Assembly: GCA_021817245.1 (NCBI GenBank)
Contig: JAKAVQ010000003.1
Location: 141,819 to 205,818 of the forward strand
Direction: 5' to 3'
DNA from: Thermoplasmata archaeon
Lineage (GTDB): Archaea > Thermoplasmatota > Thermoplasmata > Lutacidiplasmatales > UBA184
DNA length: 64,000 nt
A model generated the notes under the pieces. That model saw only the letters and a list, made by a program, of their open reading frames with translations, did no database searches and was not told the origin of the DNA. The position numbers were made by a program, and so were the translations under genes. Positions 27,625-36,305 of the stretch are shown one piece after another. Position 1 is the first letter of the stretch. The number at the start of each line of letters is the position of its first letter.

Positions 27625-27726
27625 CGAGCCCCCGGGGGCCGAGCTGCCTTCCCGACCGATGCCGGTTCGCGGGCGCCGAACCCCGACCGAATCGCTGAAA
27701 GACCCCGGCGCGGTGGGCCGTCCGTT

Positions 27727-29199
27727 ATGGCGACTTCGTCCGAGCCGACGTTCGACCTGTTCATCGGGGGCCAGGAGGTCCCCGGCCACCGAGGGGACCG
27801 GCAGGTCCTCTACGATCCCGCGACGAACCATCCCCTCGGCCGCGTGGCGGTCGCCGGAGTGGAGGATGCGGGGGCGGCGATGGAGAGCGCCGAGCGGGCG
27901 TTCCGGGAGTCTCCCTGGGCGCGGGACGACGGGGCTCGACGAGGAAAGGCGCTCGGCCGCCTCGCCTCGGCGCTCGAGGCCGATCTCGAGTCGTTCGCCC
28001 GGCTCGAGACCGAGAACATGGGAAAGCCGCTCCGCGAGTCCCGGGGCGACATCGGGTACGTCGTCCGCACGCTCGAGTACTTCGCCGGTCTCGCCGACAA
28101 GGTCGAGGGAGAGACGATCCCGGTCCCCGGCGCGCGCTTCGACTACACCATCCCCGAGCCGCTCGGAGTGACGGTCCACATCGCCCCGTGGAACTACCCG
28201 CTCCTCCTCGCGATCCGCTCGGTCGCGCCGGCGCTCGCCGCCGGGAACTCGGTCGTTCTTAAGCCCGCGAGCCTGACCCCCCTCACCGCGCTCCGCTTCG
28301 CCCGGCTCGCGAAAGCCGCGGGGGTGCCGGACGGGATCCTCAACGTCGTACCGGGGCCGGGGCGCGAGGTCGGCGAGGCCCTCGCGCAGGACGCACGCTG
28401 CCGCTCGATCACGTTCACCGGGAGCGGCGAGGTCGGCGCGCGCATCGCCGAGATCGCCGCCCATCGGCTCGTCCCCGTGACGCTCGAACTCGGAGGAAAG
28501 GGCCCGGTGGTGGTCTTCGCGGACGCCGACCTCGACCGAGCTACGAAAGGCATCGGCTACGGGATCTTCCAGAACGCGGGCCAGATGTGCTGGGCGAGCT
28601 CCCGGCTGATCGTCCACGAGAGCGTGCGGGAGACCGTCCTCGAGCGGGTCCGCGCGATCGCGGAGAAGCTGCGCCTCGGGCCGGGTCTCGCGGAAGGGGT
28701 CGAGATGGGGCCCCTCGTCTCCCGGGAGCAGGTCGAGCGGGTGCTCGGGTTCGTCGAGGAGGCCCGCGGTGACGGCGCGAAGCTCCTCACCGGGGGGTCG
28801 CGGGTCACCGAGGGGGAGCTTTCCCACGGGAACTTCGTCCGGCCGACGGTGCTCACCGAACTCCCCGCAAGCTCGCGAGCCCTCCGGGAAGAGATCTTCG
28901 GTCCGGTCCTCTCGGTCCTCTCGTTCTCGGATCCCGAGGAGGCGATCCGGCTCGCGAACGACACGCCGTACGGCCTGTTGGGCACGCTCTGGACCCGCGA
29001 CCTCGGGACCGCGCACACGGTCGCGCGGCGGATCGACTGCGGCATGATCGTCGTCAACGAGGCGCCGCTCACCTACCCCCAGTCGCCGTTCGGGGGGATG
29101 AAAGGGAGCGGCCTCGGCTTCGAACAGGGCCGCCGGGCGATCGCGGCCTACATGCGCCGCAAGAACGTCCTGGTCAACCTCGCGACCTCGAAGCGGTAG
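27727..29199 (+). CDS. NAD(P)-dependent aldehyde dehydrogenase
   Basis: Oxidises an aldehyde to its acid. It has 490 residues, with catalytic Glu in VTLELGGKGPVVVFADADLD, catalytic Cys in FQNAGQMCWASSRLIV, cofactor site TFTGSGEVG, and the conserved EEIFGPVLSVLSF and FGGMKGSGLG. The subgroup looks like betaine- or succinate-semialdehyde dehydrogenases. Substrate is not determinable. Single gene between a glycosyltransferase and a membrane protein gene. Confidence 0.94.
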   Translation: MATSSEPTFDLFIGGQEVPGHRGDRQVLYDPATNHPLGRVAVAGVEDAGAAMESAERAFRESPWARDDGARRGKALGRLASALEADLESFARLETENMGKPLRESRGDIGYVVRTLEYFAGLADKVEGETIPVPGARFDYTIPEPLGVTVHIAPWNYPLLLAIRSVAPALAAGNSVVLKPASLTPLTALRFARLAKAAGVPDGILNVVPGPGREVGEALAQDARCRSITFTGSGEVGARIAEIAAHRLVPVTLELGGKGPVVVFADADLDRATKGIGYGIFQNAGQMCWASSRLIVHESVRETVLERVRAIAEKLRLGPGLAEGVEMGPLVSREQVERVLGFVEEARGDGAKLLTGGSRVTEGELSHGNFVRPTVLTELPASSRALREEIFGPVLSVLSFSDPEEAIRLANDTPYGLLGTLWTRDLGTAHTVARRIDCGMIVVNEAPLTYPQSPFGGMKGSGLGFEQGRRAIAAYMRRKNVLVNLATSKR

Positions 29200-29272
29200 C
29201 CGCGAGACCGGGAACGACCCTCCGGGTTCGTACGAAACCCCAAAAGGAGCCGGCGGGGGTCAACGCCCTACG

Positions 29273-29902
29273 GTGAACGCGAGGGGTACGCCCGTCCAAG
29301 GGAGCTGGGGCGCCTGCCGCTTCTGCGGCGTGGCCGTACGCTCGGGGGCGGAGAAGTGCGAGATCTGCGGCGCTCCCGCGCCGCTTTCCGCGGCGGAGAT
29401 TCCGTCCGCCCCGAAGCGCGTGCGGCGTTGGCTGCGATTCACGGGGCTGTTCCGGAGCCTCATCGTCGTCGGGGTGGTGGTCGGGATCACCTACGCGGTC
29501 GTGTCGGCCGTCATCCAGGGTCCGCCGGTCCTCACGGGTGACCCCCTCACGACCGCGACCACGTACGTGCTGGCACCCGGCAACTTTAGCATGTTCTGGG
29601 GCGAGATCACCGGCGGGGACTTCGTGATCGGCAACTTCTCGTCCGTCCAGCCCGCCGGCACGAACATCGCGCTCAACGTCTACAACACGACGCAGTGGAT
29701 CGCGTTCGCCAACCACTCGGTGACGAACGCCTCCTGGTCGGTGGCCCCGACCGACAGCGGCCGCATCGTCTTCTCCGCGCCGGTGACCGCGAACTACTAC
29801 TTCGTCTTCGTGAACCCGTACCCGCGGTCGTCGCACCTTTCGATCGCCTTCTACGAGACGACCCAGTACGAGTCGAACGTCGCCGGTGGCGGATTCTACT
29901 GA
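29273..29902 (+). CDS. Zinc-ribbon, single-TM, extracytoplasmic-domain protein
   Basis: About 209 residues in three parts. An N-terminal zinc ribbon CRFCG-x12-CEICG spans residues 15-36, one transmembrane helix (SLIVVGVVVGITYAVVSAVI) about residues 62-82, and a C-terminal beta-rich domain holds Asn-x-Ser/Thr sequons (NFS, NTT, NHS, NAS). This places the zinc ribbon in the cytoplasm and the beta domain outside. GTG 29273 is the start. The role is unknown; similar architectures are common in Thermoplasmatota. Confidence 0.75.
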   Translation: MNARGTPVQGSWGACRFCGVAVRSGAEKCEICGAPAPLSAAEIPSAPKRVRRWLRFTGLFRSLIVVGVVVGITYAVVSAVIQGPPVLTGDPLTTATTYVLAPGNFSMFWGEITGGDFVIGNFSSVQPAGTNIALNVYNTTQWIAFANHSVTNASWSVAPTDSGRIVFSAPVTANYYFVFVNPYPRSSHLSIAFYETTQYESNVAGGGFY

Positions 29903-30570
29903 GTGGGCGACCCGTCCGACGGAGCGGGTCCGGGCGGCGATTCGATCCGTTGCAGGTACTCGGCCGGGACCTGGTCGACGACGTACACGGTCTTGCCGGC
30001 CTTGCGGATCACGAGCCCATCCCCGCGCGCGCGCTTCGCGTCGACCTCGAGGATGATCGGATCCGGTGTGCGGACGGACCCGGCGGACCTCGCGTCCTCC
30101 GCCGTTTTCGACAGATGGACCTTCTTGCGGTCCGAGGGACGCAGGCCGACCTCGAGGACGATGCCGGCCTCCTCGGAGGTCACGGGATAGTACAGGAGGT
30201 CCGGGATGTTCTCGGTGGGAAGGTCGGGCTCGACCTCGACCGTGTGGCCGTAGGTCGCGCGGACGCGGTCGTCGCGGACCTCGTAGCGGCCCTTCGCGTC
30301 AGTCTCGGCGATCGCGACCAGGTGCTGGGTGCGGAGCCAGTGGTACGCCGGGTGCTTCTGCGAGATCGCCCGGACGATCTGCGGCAGCGAGACCCATCCC
30401 TGGGGGTCGATCGCGAGCTGGTAACGGTCGGGGAAATGCCGCAGGATGCCGGTGAGGATGCGACCGAGGTGGTCGAGCTCCCGGTCGTTCATCAGGAACT
30501 TCCCCGGATGCCCGCAGACCGGGCAGACCTCTGCGCGGAAGTACCCGTGCTGGGCGCACTCCTTCAGCAT
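29896..30570 (-). CDS. kptA: RNA 2'-phosphotransferase KptA/Tpt1 with N-terminal zinc finger
   Basis: Removes a 2'-phosphate from RNA using NAD+. The KptA core begins SRILR-like as GRILTGILRHFPDRYQLAID and continues with GWVSLPQIVRAI, RYEVRDDRVRATYGHT, YYPVTSEEAGIVLEVGLRPSDRKKVHLS. An extra N-terminal finger CAQHGYFRAEVCPVCGHPGK binds zinc in many archaeal versions. It lies ten bases downstream of rpoL on the same strand, so the two are co-transcribed. Its 3' end overlaps the convergent membrane gene by seven bases. Confidence 0.93.
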   Translation of the reverse strand: MLKECAQHGYFRAEVCPVCGHPGKFLMNDRELDHLGRILTGILRHFPDRYQLAIDPQGWVSLPQIVRAISQKHPAYHWLRTQHLVAIAETDAKGRYEVRDDRVRATYGHTVEVEPDLPTENIPDLLYYPVTSEEAGIVLEVGLRPSDRKKVHLSKTAEDARSAGSVRTPDPIILEVDAKRARGDGLVIRKAGKTVYVVDQVPAEYLQRIESPPGPAPSDGSPTQ

Positions 30571-30580
30571 GGCGTCCGCC

Positions 30581-30868
30581 TCACGCCTTGACCTTGTCGG
30601 CCTTCTTCTCGAAGTCGGTGAGGAGGTCCCCGTAGAGGTCGGTGAGGTCCTTGAGGACCCGCTTCAGCACCTGCTGGGGGCGCTCGCCCTTCGTCTTCAG
30701 AAGGAGCGTCGGTCGCTCGAGGTACGGATGCCCGAGGTAGTACCGGGCCTCGACGACCTTCTCCTCCTTCTGGAGCGCCTCGACCAGGGGGATGAGGATC
30801 GTCTCCTCCCCGCGCGGGAATTCCACGCGCAACAGGTCGTGCTCCTTTTCGACGACGTTTAGCTCCAT
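30581..30868 (-). CDS. rpoL: DNA-directed RNA polymerase subunit L (Rpo11)
   Basis: Small assembly subunit that dimerises with RpoD in archaeal RNA polymerase. Its 95 residues show the family pattern VEFPRGEETILIPLVEALQ followed by YYLGHPYLERPTLLLKTK. ATG 30868 is preceded at about 35-43 bases by CTTAAGAAG, a possible TATA box. It heads a short operon with kptA. Confidence 0.95.
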   Translation of the reverse strand: MELNVVEKEHDLLRVEFPRGEETILIPLVEALQKEEKVVEARYYLGHPYLERPTLLLKTKGERPQQVLKRVLKDLTDLYGDLLTDFEKKADKVKA

Positions 30869-30965
30869 CGGCGAACCCGAGAGAGGGGGCCACCTTCGCC
30901 CTCTTCTTAAGCGTGGCGGGACGGCGGAGCGCCCGGCGCGCCTCCGGGGCCGGGTCCCGACGCGG

Positions 30966-30975
30966 ATAATATAAT
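30966..30975 (+). promoter_or_regulatory. TATA box for purD
   Basis: ATAATATAAT stands out in very GC-rich DNA and is centred 30 bases before ATG 31000. This predicts a leaderless transcript. Confidence 0.7.
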
Positions 30976-30999
30976 CTCGCCCCGTTCCCCGTCCGGCCG

Positions 31000-32406
31000 A
31001 TGCGCTTCCTCGTGGTCGGGGGTGGGGCCCGGGAGCACGCGATCGCCCGGACCCTGGAGCGGGCCGGAGCGAAGCTCGCGGTCGCGAGCGCGAATGCGAA
31101 CCCCGGCCTTGACCGTCTCGCGGAGCGGTCGGTGCGGCTCGACCCGACGGACGCGACCCGGGTCACCGAGTTCGCCCGGGAGGCGCAGGTCGACATCGCG
31201 GTGGTCGGCCCCGATCCACCGCTCGCCGCGGGCGTTGCGGACGCGCTGCGCGCCGCCGAGATCCCGACCGTTGGCCCCGACCGCGCGGCCGCGCAGATCG
31301 AGTGGTCGAAGTGGTTCTGTCGGGACCTCCTCGCGCGCCGGGGCGTCCCCGGTCAGCCGCGCTGGGTGGCGCCGACGTCGGTCGCGGAAGCGGAACGCAT
31401 GGCGGCCGACTTCGGGGCGCCGTTCGTCGTGAAGCCGAGCGGCCTCACCGGCGGCAAAGGGGTCTGGGTTCAAGGGGCGGACTTCACCGAGCCGAAGGAC
31501 GGCGCGATGTATGCGAAGTCGCTCCTCCTCCAGGGCGGACGCGTCCTCTACGAGGAGAAGCTCGAGGGCGAGGAGTTCAGCCTGATGGCGTTCGTCACCG
31601 ACTCCGGCGTCTATCCGATGCCGACGGTGCAGGACTTCAAGCGGGCGCTCGAGGGCGACCAGGGTCCGAACACCGGCGGGATGGGGGCGTACTCCCAGCG
31701 CGACCACCTCCTGCCGTTCCTCTCCAGTGCGGATCGGGACCGGGCGCTCGAGATCGTCGAAGCGTCGGTCCGCGCGCTGCGGGCCGAGGGGCTCACCTAC
31801 CGCGGGGTGCTCTACGGGGGTTTCATGCTCACCCGCGACGGTCCCCGGCTGCTCGAGTTCAACGCGCGGTTCGGCGACCCGGAAGGGGTCAACGTCCTCA
31901 CCCTCTACGAGGAAGGGGACTTCGCCGAGCTCCTCGCCGGCGTCGCGCACGGGACGGTGGACCCGAACCTCGTGCGCTTCCGGCTGCGGGCGACCGTCCT
32001 CAAGTACGTCGTCCCTCCGGGCTACGGCGACCGCCCGCGTACCGGTGGCATCCTCGAGCTCGACGAAGGGGCGATCGAAGCCGCGGGGGTCCACGTCCTG
32101 TACGGGAGCGTCGATGCCGCAGGTCCTGGGGCGGTGCGCCTGACGTCGTCCCGGGGCATCGCGCTCGTCGGCGAGGCGAGCGCGATCCACGAGGCCGGCA
32201 GCCGAGTGGAGTCGGCGTTGCGTTTCGTCCGTGGGGACTTCTACGTTCGTCACGACATCGGGACGAAGGAGGACCTCGCGCGGCGGTGGGAGCACATCCG
32301 CCGCCTGCGCGCGCCGAACGCGAAGGCGTCGCCGCTGCCTCTGAGCGTCGCCCCGCCGGACGCGCCGCCGGCGAGCCACGGGGCGCCCGAGACGCTCCTC
32401 GGCTGA
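31000..32406 (+). CDS. purD: Phosphoribosylamine-glycine ligase (GAR synthetase)
   Basis: Second step of purine synthesis: joins glycine to phosphoribosylamine with ATP. The 468-residue ATP-grasp enzyme has the N-terminal GGGAREHAIAR, the ATP-grasp segment FVVKPSGLTGGKGVW, EGEEFSLMAF, the GPNTGGMGAYS loop, and the metal site LLEFNARFGDPEG. The C-terminal domain is complete. Its tail after residue 445 is Ala/Pro-rich and likely disordered. No other purine gene lies nearby. Confidence 0.96.
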   Translation: MRFLVVGGGAREHAIARTLERAGAKLAVASANANPGLDRLAERSVRLDPTDATRVTEFAREAQVDIAVVGPDPPLAAGVADALRAAEIPTVGPDRAAAQIEWSKWFCRDLLARRGVPGQPRWVAPTSVAEAERMAADFGAPFVVKPSGLTGGKGVWVQGADFTEPKDGAMYAKSLLLQGGRVLYEEKLEGEEFSLMAFVTDSGVYPMPTVQDFKRALEGDQGPNTGGMGAYSQRDHLLPFLSSADRDRALEIVEASVRALRAEGLTYRGVLYGGFMLTRDGPRLLEFNARFGDPEGVNVLTLYEEGDFAELLAGVAHGTVDPNLVRFRLRATVLKYVVPPGYGDRPRTGGILELDEGAIEAAGVHVLYGSVDAAGPGAVRLTSSRGIALVGEASAIHEAGSRVESALRFVRGDFYVRHDIGTKEDLARRWEHIRRLRAPNAKASPLPLSVAPPDAPPASHGAPETLLG

Positions 32407-32460
32407 GGCACCGGGTCACGCCGGAAGGGGTTATCACCCCCCGACCGGTCGAGAGGGATC

Positions 32461-32772
32461 GTGAAGTTCTGTCCTCAGTGCAAGCGGCTCATGCGGCCGG
32501 ACAAGGCCGCCGGTGTCTGGCGCTGCGCCGCCTGCGGAACGAAGGTCCCGCTCGGCGAAGCAACCCCGGTGCTCCATGCGGCGGCGACGCGCCGGTCGAT
32601 GGACGTCGTCGAGACGAAGATCGCGACGCTCCCGAAGGCAGAGGAGACCTGCCCGAAGTGCGGGAACGGCGAGGCGTACTGGGTCCTCCGCCAGACGCGG
32701 GGGGCCGACGAGCCCGAGACGCGGATCTTCGAGTGCACGAAGTGCGGCCACAAGTGGCGGGAGTATCAGTGA
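32461..32772 (+). CDS. tfs: Transcription factor S (TFIIS-like cleavage factor)
   Basis: Rescues backtracked RNA polymerase by stimulating transcript cleavage. The 103-residue protein has an N-terminal zinc ribbon CPQCKRLM-x-CAACG and a C-terminal ribbon CPKCGNGEAYWVLRQ with ECTKCGHKWREY. The catalytic acidic pair Asp-Glu is retained in QTRGADEPETR. GTG start; its TGA overlaps the GTG of the next gene, so translation is coupled to the asparaginyl-tRNA synthetase gene. Confidence 0.95.
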   Translation: MKFCPQCKRLMRPDKAAGVWRCAACGTKVPLGEATPVLHAAATRRSMDVVETKIATLPKAEETCPKCGNGEAYWVLRQTRGADEPETRIFECTKCGHKWREYQ

Positions 32773-34070
32773 GCGTCCCGTTCGCTTCGGTGGAGACCGC
32801 CTTCCTCCCCGATGCGGTCGGGCGGCCGGTCCGCCTGCGCGGCTGGGTGCTCCGCTCGCGCTCCTCCGGCGGGATCTTGTTTGTGGTGCTGCGCGATCGT
32901 TCCGGATCGATCCAGGTGACCGGCAAGAAGGACGTCCTCGGGCCCGAGGCGTTCGCCGCGGCCGAGCACGTCCAGGTCGAGGGTGCGATCGCCGTCGAGG
33001 GGACCGTCGCGACCGACCCCCGCGCGCCGGGCGGCCGAGAGGTCCGCGCCCAGCGGATCGACGTCCTCGACGCCGGCGCGCCGTTCCCGATCTTCTCGGA
33101 CCAGACGGAGGAGTTCCGGCTCGACCATCGCCACCTCGCGATCCGCTCCCAGGAACACGTCGCGACGTTCCGGGTGAAGGCGGAGCTCCTCCGGGCGTTC
33201 CGCGATTTCCTTGACCGGGAGGGGGTGCTCGAAACGACCCCGCCGGTTCTCTCGGGGAACGCCGCCGAGGGCGGCGCCGAGGCGTTCCGGTTCGACTACT
33301 TCGGGCGTCCCGCCTACCTCTCCCAGACCGCGCAGCTGTACCTCGAAGCGCTCCTCTTTCCGAACGAGCGGGTCTACGCGCTGACGCCGTCGTTCCGGGC
33401 GGAAAAGTCCCGCACGCCCCGGCACCTCACGGAGTACCTCCACCTCGAGGTGGAGCTCGCCTGGTGCGACCTCGACGGGCTGATGGACTTCACCGAGCGG
33501 ATGATCGTCGCCGGGGCGCACGCCGTCGCCGATCGGCGCCCCGCCGAGCTCAAGCTGCTCGGCCGGCCGCCGGCGGAGCTCGCGGCGCTCTCCGCGCCGT
33601 TCCCGCGCCTGTCGTACGCCGCGGCGATCGACCGGCTCAGCGCCGCCGGCCTCCCCCTACGCTGGGGAAGCGACCTCGGCACCGCCGAGGAGCGGGCGCT
33701 CACACTCGAGGAGAAGGCGCCGATCTTCGTCACGCGCTACCCGCGGGAGCTGAAGGCGTTCTACATGCTCCCGAGCGCCGACGACCCTCGCACCGTGGAG
33801 GCGGCAGACCTCCTCGCGCCCGAGGGGTACGGCGAGATCGTCGGCGGCTCCTGCCGCGACACCGACCTCGAGCGGCTGACGCATCGGCTCGAGGAGAACG
33901 GCGTCGACCCGAAAGAGTACGACTGGTACCTCGACCTCCGGCGCCACGGGAACGTCCCCCACGCCGGTTTCGGCCTCGGCGTCGAGCGGGTCCTGCGCTG
34001 GCTGTTGCGGCGGGAACACATCCGGGAGACGACGCCGTTCCCGCGCACGCCCTCCCGCCACACCCCGTGA
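32769..34070 (+). CDS. asnS: Asparaginyl-tRNA synthetase
   Basis: Class IIb aminoacyl-tRNA synthetase of 433 residues with an N-terminal OB-fold anticodon domain (VRLRGWVLRSRSSGGILFVVLRD). Motif 2 is AFRAEKSRTPRHLTEYLHLE-like, and motif 3 is GFGLGVERVLRWLL. The stretch YDWYLDLRRHGNVPHAGFG with HIRETTPFPRTPSR favours AsnRS over AspRS. GTG start overlaps the tfs stop (GTGA). AspRS-like charging of both tRNAs cannot be excluded without phylogeny. Confidence 0.9.
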   Translation: MSVPFASVETAFLPDAVGRPVRLRGWVLRSRSSGGILFVVLRDRSGSIQVTGKKDVLGPEAFAAAEHVQVEGAIAVEGTVATDPRAPGGREVRAQRIDVLDAGAPFPIFSDQTEEFRLDHRHLAIRSQEHVATFRVKAELLRAFRDFLDREGVLETTPPVLSGNAAEGGAEAFRFDYFGRPAYLSQTAQLYLEALLFPNERVYALTPSFRAEKSRTPRHLTEYLHLEVELAWCDLDGLMDFTERMIVAGAHAVADRRPAELKLLGRPPAELAALSAPFPRLSYAAAIDRLSAAGLPLRWGSDLGTAEERALTLEEKAPIFVTRYPRELKAFYMLPSADDPRTVEAADLLAPEGYGEIVGGSCRDTDLERLTHRLEENGVDPKEYDWYLDLRRHGNVPHAGFGLGVERVLRWLLRREHIRETTPFPRTPSRHTP

Positions 34071-34166
34071 GGCGTCGCTCGCTGCCGGGAGCCTCGACGC
34101 GGTGGGTAAGGTTCAATACCGACCGTTCGTCTCGCCCGCACCGTACGCCGACGCGGAGAGACTGAA

Positions 34167-34706
34167 GTGGCTCAAGGCAACCGACCGGAACCGGCGGCAT
34201 CCGCCGCGGGACCGTCCTCCGCGCCCGAGCGGGCTGCGGGCGCGCTCCTCGTCGAGCGCATCACCCACCAGGACGTCCCGGCGGTCTGCGCGCTCTACAA
34301 GAAGGTCCTCGACGCGGAGGCGTCGGGCCTTCCGACGCCGATCGCGAAGTCCTGGCAACCGACGCCGCTCGAGTTCACGAGCTGGATGGAGGGCGTGACG
34401 TACTTCGCCGCCCGGCGGGACGGCCGCGTGGTCGGCGTCGTCGGCTGCGAGACGGTCGACGGGAGCGCCCACCTCGTGCGCCTCGCGGTCGACCCGGAGG
34501 CCCGGCGTCAGGGCGTCGCGACCGCGCTGCTCCAGACGACCCTCGACTGGGCTCGACGGGCGAGCCTCCCCGCGGTCTGGGCCGATGTGCTCGACCGCTT
34601 CCGCCCGGCCGCCGCCCTCTTCCGCCATGCGGGCTTCTCGGAGGTCGGTCTCCTCCACAAGCGCTGCTTCCACGAGGACGTCCGATTCTTCGAGCGGGTC
34701 TTGTAG
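34167..34706 (+). CDS. GNAT N-acetyltransferase
   Basis: Single GNAT domain at residues 25-179: FAARRDGRVVGVVGCETVDG, motif A RLAVDPEARRQGVATALLQT, and C-terminal ALFRHAGFSEVGLL. The first 25 residues are Ala/Pro-rich and probably disordered; the GTG at 34167 is the annotated start but a later start is possible. Position after asnS on the same strand, with 96 bases between, gives no strong operon link. Substrate unknown. Confidence 0.85.
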   Translation: MAQGNRPEPAASAAGPSSAPERAAGALLVERITHQDVPAVCALYKKVLDAEASGLPTPIAKSWQPTPLEFTSWMEGVTYFAARRDGRVVGVVGCETVDGSAHLVRLAVDPEARRQGVATALLQTTLDWARRASLPAVWADVLDRFRPAAALFRHAGFSEVGLLHKRCFHEDVRFFERVL

Positions 34707-34730
34707 TCGCCCGCCGTCGCCGTCGGACGG

Positions 34731-35714
34731 CTAGCGTTCGCTGGGCGGTGGACGCGTCGGCCGGTTCGGCGGGAGCCCGTGCCGTTGCTGAAGCGCCCGC
34801 AGGCGCCGCAGACCCTCCTCGGGGCGCCCGTGGAAGAACTCGCGGGACCCGCGGGCGAGCTCGATCGCCTCGAGCTCGGTCGGGATCCCGTGGCTCCGCT
34901 CATCGAGCAGGTAGTCGCCGTACTCGGTGATGTACTTCGGAAGTCCGACCTTGAGGCGATTCACCGCCTGGAGGCGCAGCGCCCGGATCTGTTGCTTGAG
35001 CGATGCGAGCTTCCCGGCGCGAAGCTCGCTCTCGAGGTCGTCGGCGATCTCCCCGGGGTCCTGGGGCGCCTCCACGCCGAGCGCCTGCATGTCCTTCAGG
35101 AGCGCGATGACCCGCTCCAGCTCCTCGCGGGCTTGGTCGAGGTGCCGCTCCTTGAGCGCGACGACCCGGTCGACCTGCTGGAACGTCGCGAGCGCCTGGG
35201 GGAGGTCTCCGCTCCGCGCGGCGTGGAGCGTCTCCTCGATCTGTTCGCGCTCGAGCCGGCTGTCGACCGAGTACGCCTCGAGCCGGGTGAGCCGCGCCTT
35301 CGCCCGCTTCTCCCACTCCTCGAACGCCCCCGCGACCCGCTTCTGGGCGATCCGCTCGATCCCCCGGACGACCTCCGCCCACGGCTCGGGGTTCGGGTCG
35401 GATCGCGCCGCCTCCTCCGCCCATGCGGGGAGCTGCGGGAGCTCGACCCCGAGCGGTTCCGCGCCTTCGGCCCACTGCTGGAGGCGGTGGAGGCGCCGCG
35501 CGAGCTCGATCGCGAACGGGTTGGTCGGCGAGCCCGAGCTGCGCCGCCCGAGCGGGCGGGCGCGTCCCGCCCCGGACGGGGTGGACCGTGCGGCGGCGTC
35601 CGGGACCGCCGGCGCGGGGTCGGCGGCCTCCCGCGGCGCCCGGCACTCCGGGCAGACCCGGTCCTCCGGGCCGAGGGGAGCGCCGCAGCGGGGGCAGAGG
35701 GAATCCTCGGTCAC
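34731..35714 (-). CDS. Zinc-ribbon and coiled-coil hypothetical protein
   Basis: About 327 residues. An N-terminal zinc ribbon CPRCGAPLG-x-CPECRAP (residues 7-26) is followed by a Pro/Ala linker. A long, charged helical region (about 95-275) then has heptad-like Leu and Glu/Arg spacing (RLEREQIEETLHAARSGDLP, QAREELERVIALLKDMQALG). The C-terminus is Pro/Arg-rich. GTG start. Function unknown; a scaffold or SMC-like helper are only guesses. It lies 29 bases before the 3' end of tRNA-Leu on the same strand. Confidence 0.75.
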   Translation of the reverse strand: MTEDSLCPRCGAPLGPEDRVCPECRAPREAADPAPAVPDAAARSTPSGAGRARPLGRRSSGSPTNPFAIELARRLHRLQQWAEGAEPLGVELPQLPAWAEEAARSDPNPEPWAEVVRGIERIAQKRVAGAFEEWEKRAKARLTRLEAYSVDSRLEREQIEETLHAARSGDLPQALATFQQVDRVVALKERHLDQAREELERVIALLKDMQALGVEAPQDPGEIADDLESELRAGKLASLKQQIRALRLQAVNRLKVGLPKYITEYGDYLLDERSHGIPTELEAIELARGSREFFHGRPEEGLRRLRALQQRHGLPPNRPTRPPPSER

Positions 35715-35742
35715 GGACGTCGGCTCCTTCGAAGTGGAGGGA

Positions 35743-35827
35743 TGCAGGGGGTGAGATTCGAACTCACGAACTCCTACGAGACCAGGACCTCAACCTGGCG
35801 CCTTTGACCAAGCTGGGCCACCCCTGC
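35743..35827 (-). tRNA. tRNA-Leu (anticodon GAG)
   Basis: Class II tRNA. Acceptor GCAGGGG pairs with CCCCTGC, the anticodon arm CCAGG-TTGAGGT-CCTGG gives anticodon GAG, a long variable arm follows (TCTCGTAGGAG), and the T-arm is GTGAG-TTCGAAT-CTCAC. No intron and no encoded CCA. Confidence 0.95.
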
Positions 35828-35948
35828 ACGGTGGGTCGCGCGTACGGGGGCCGAGCGATAACCTTTGCGAACGTGGACCGCCCCGGTGGCCCCGGAGCGC
35901 GCTCCCGGACCAAAAAGGCTTGTGTACGGGCGCGGTCGTGGGGAACCG

Positions 35949-36305
35949 ATGTCCGACGGGGCGTACGACGGAACGACCGTCTTCATCGGCCAGAAACCGA
36001 CGATGACCTACGTCTTCCAGGTCGTCACGCAGCTGAACGCCGGGATCGGCCCGGTGATCGTCAAGGCCCGGGGCAACGCGATCGGCAAGGCCGTCGACGT
36101 GGTGGAGGTCGTCCGGCGCCGCTTTCTCGAGGGTCAGGTCGATATCGGCTCGATCTCGATCGATACCGAGCGACTGGTGAACCGGGAGGGACGGGACGCG
36201 AACGTCTCGTCGATCTCGATCCCGCTCACCCGGACGGGCCCGCCCCCGACGCGGGCGTCGCCGGTGGCGGCGGGACCGGGGGCGTCCGGGGGACCGGTCC
36301 GGTAG
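35949..36305 (+). CDS. alba: Alba (Sac10b) chromatin/RNA-binding protein
   Basis: Dimeric nucleic-acid-binding protein of archaeal chromatin. The Alba core is residues 11-95: VFIGQKPTMTYVFQVVTQLN, then VIVKARGNAIGKAVDVVEVV with the usual acetylatable-type basic loop near GQKP, and VDIGSISIDTE. A Pro/Ala-rich tail of about 20 residues follows. ATG 35949 was chosen because it directly precedes the Alba core. The 3' 80 bases overlap the convergent RDD-protein gene. Confidence 0.94.
   Translation: MSDGAYDGTTVFIGQKPTMTYVFQVVTQLNAGIGPVIVKARGNAIGKAVDVVEVVRRRFLEGQVDIGSISIDTERLVNREGRDANVSSISIPLTRTGPPPTRASPVAAGPGASGGPVR

Noticed and set aside
26425..29016. An 860-codon minus-strand frame
   Set aside because: Antisense shadow of the glycosyltransferase and aldehyde dehydrogenase genes, whose motifs are unambiguous on the plus strand.
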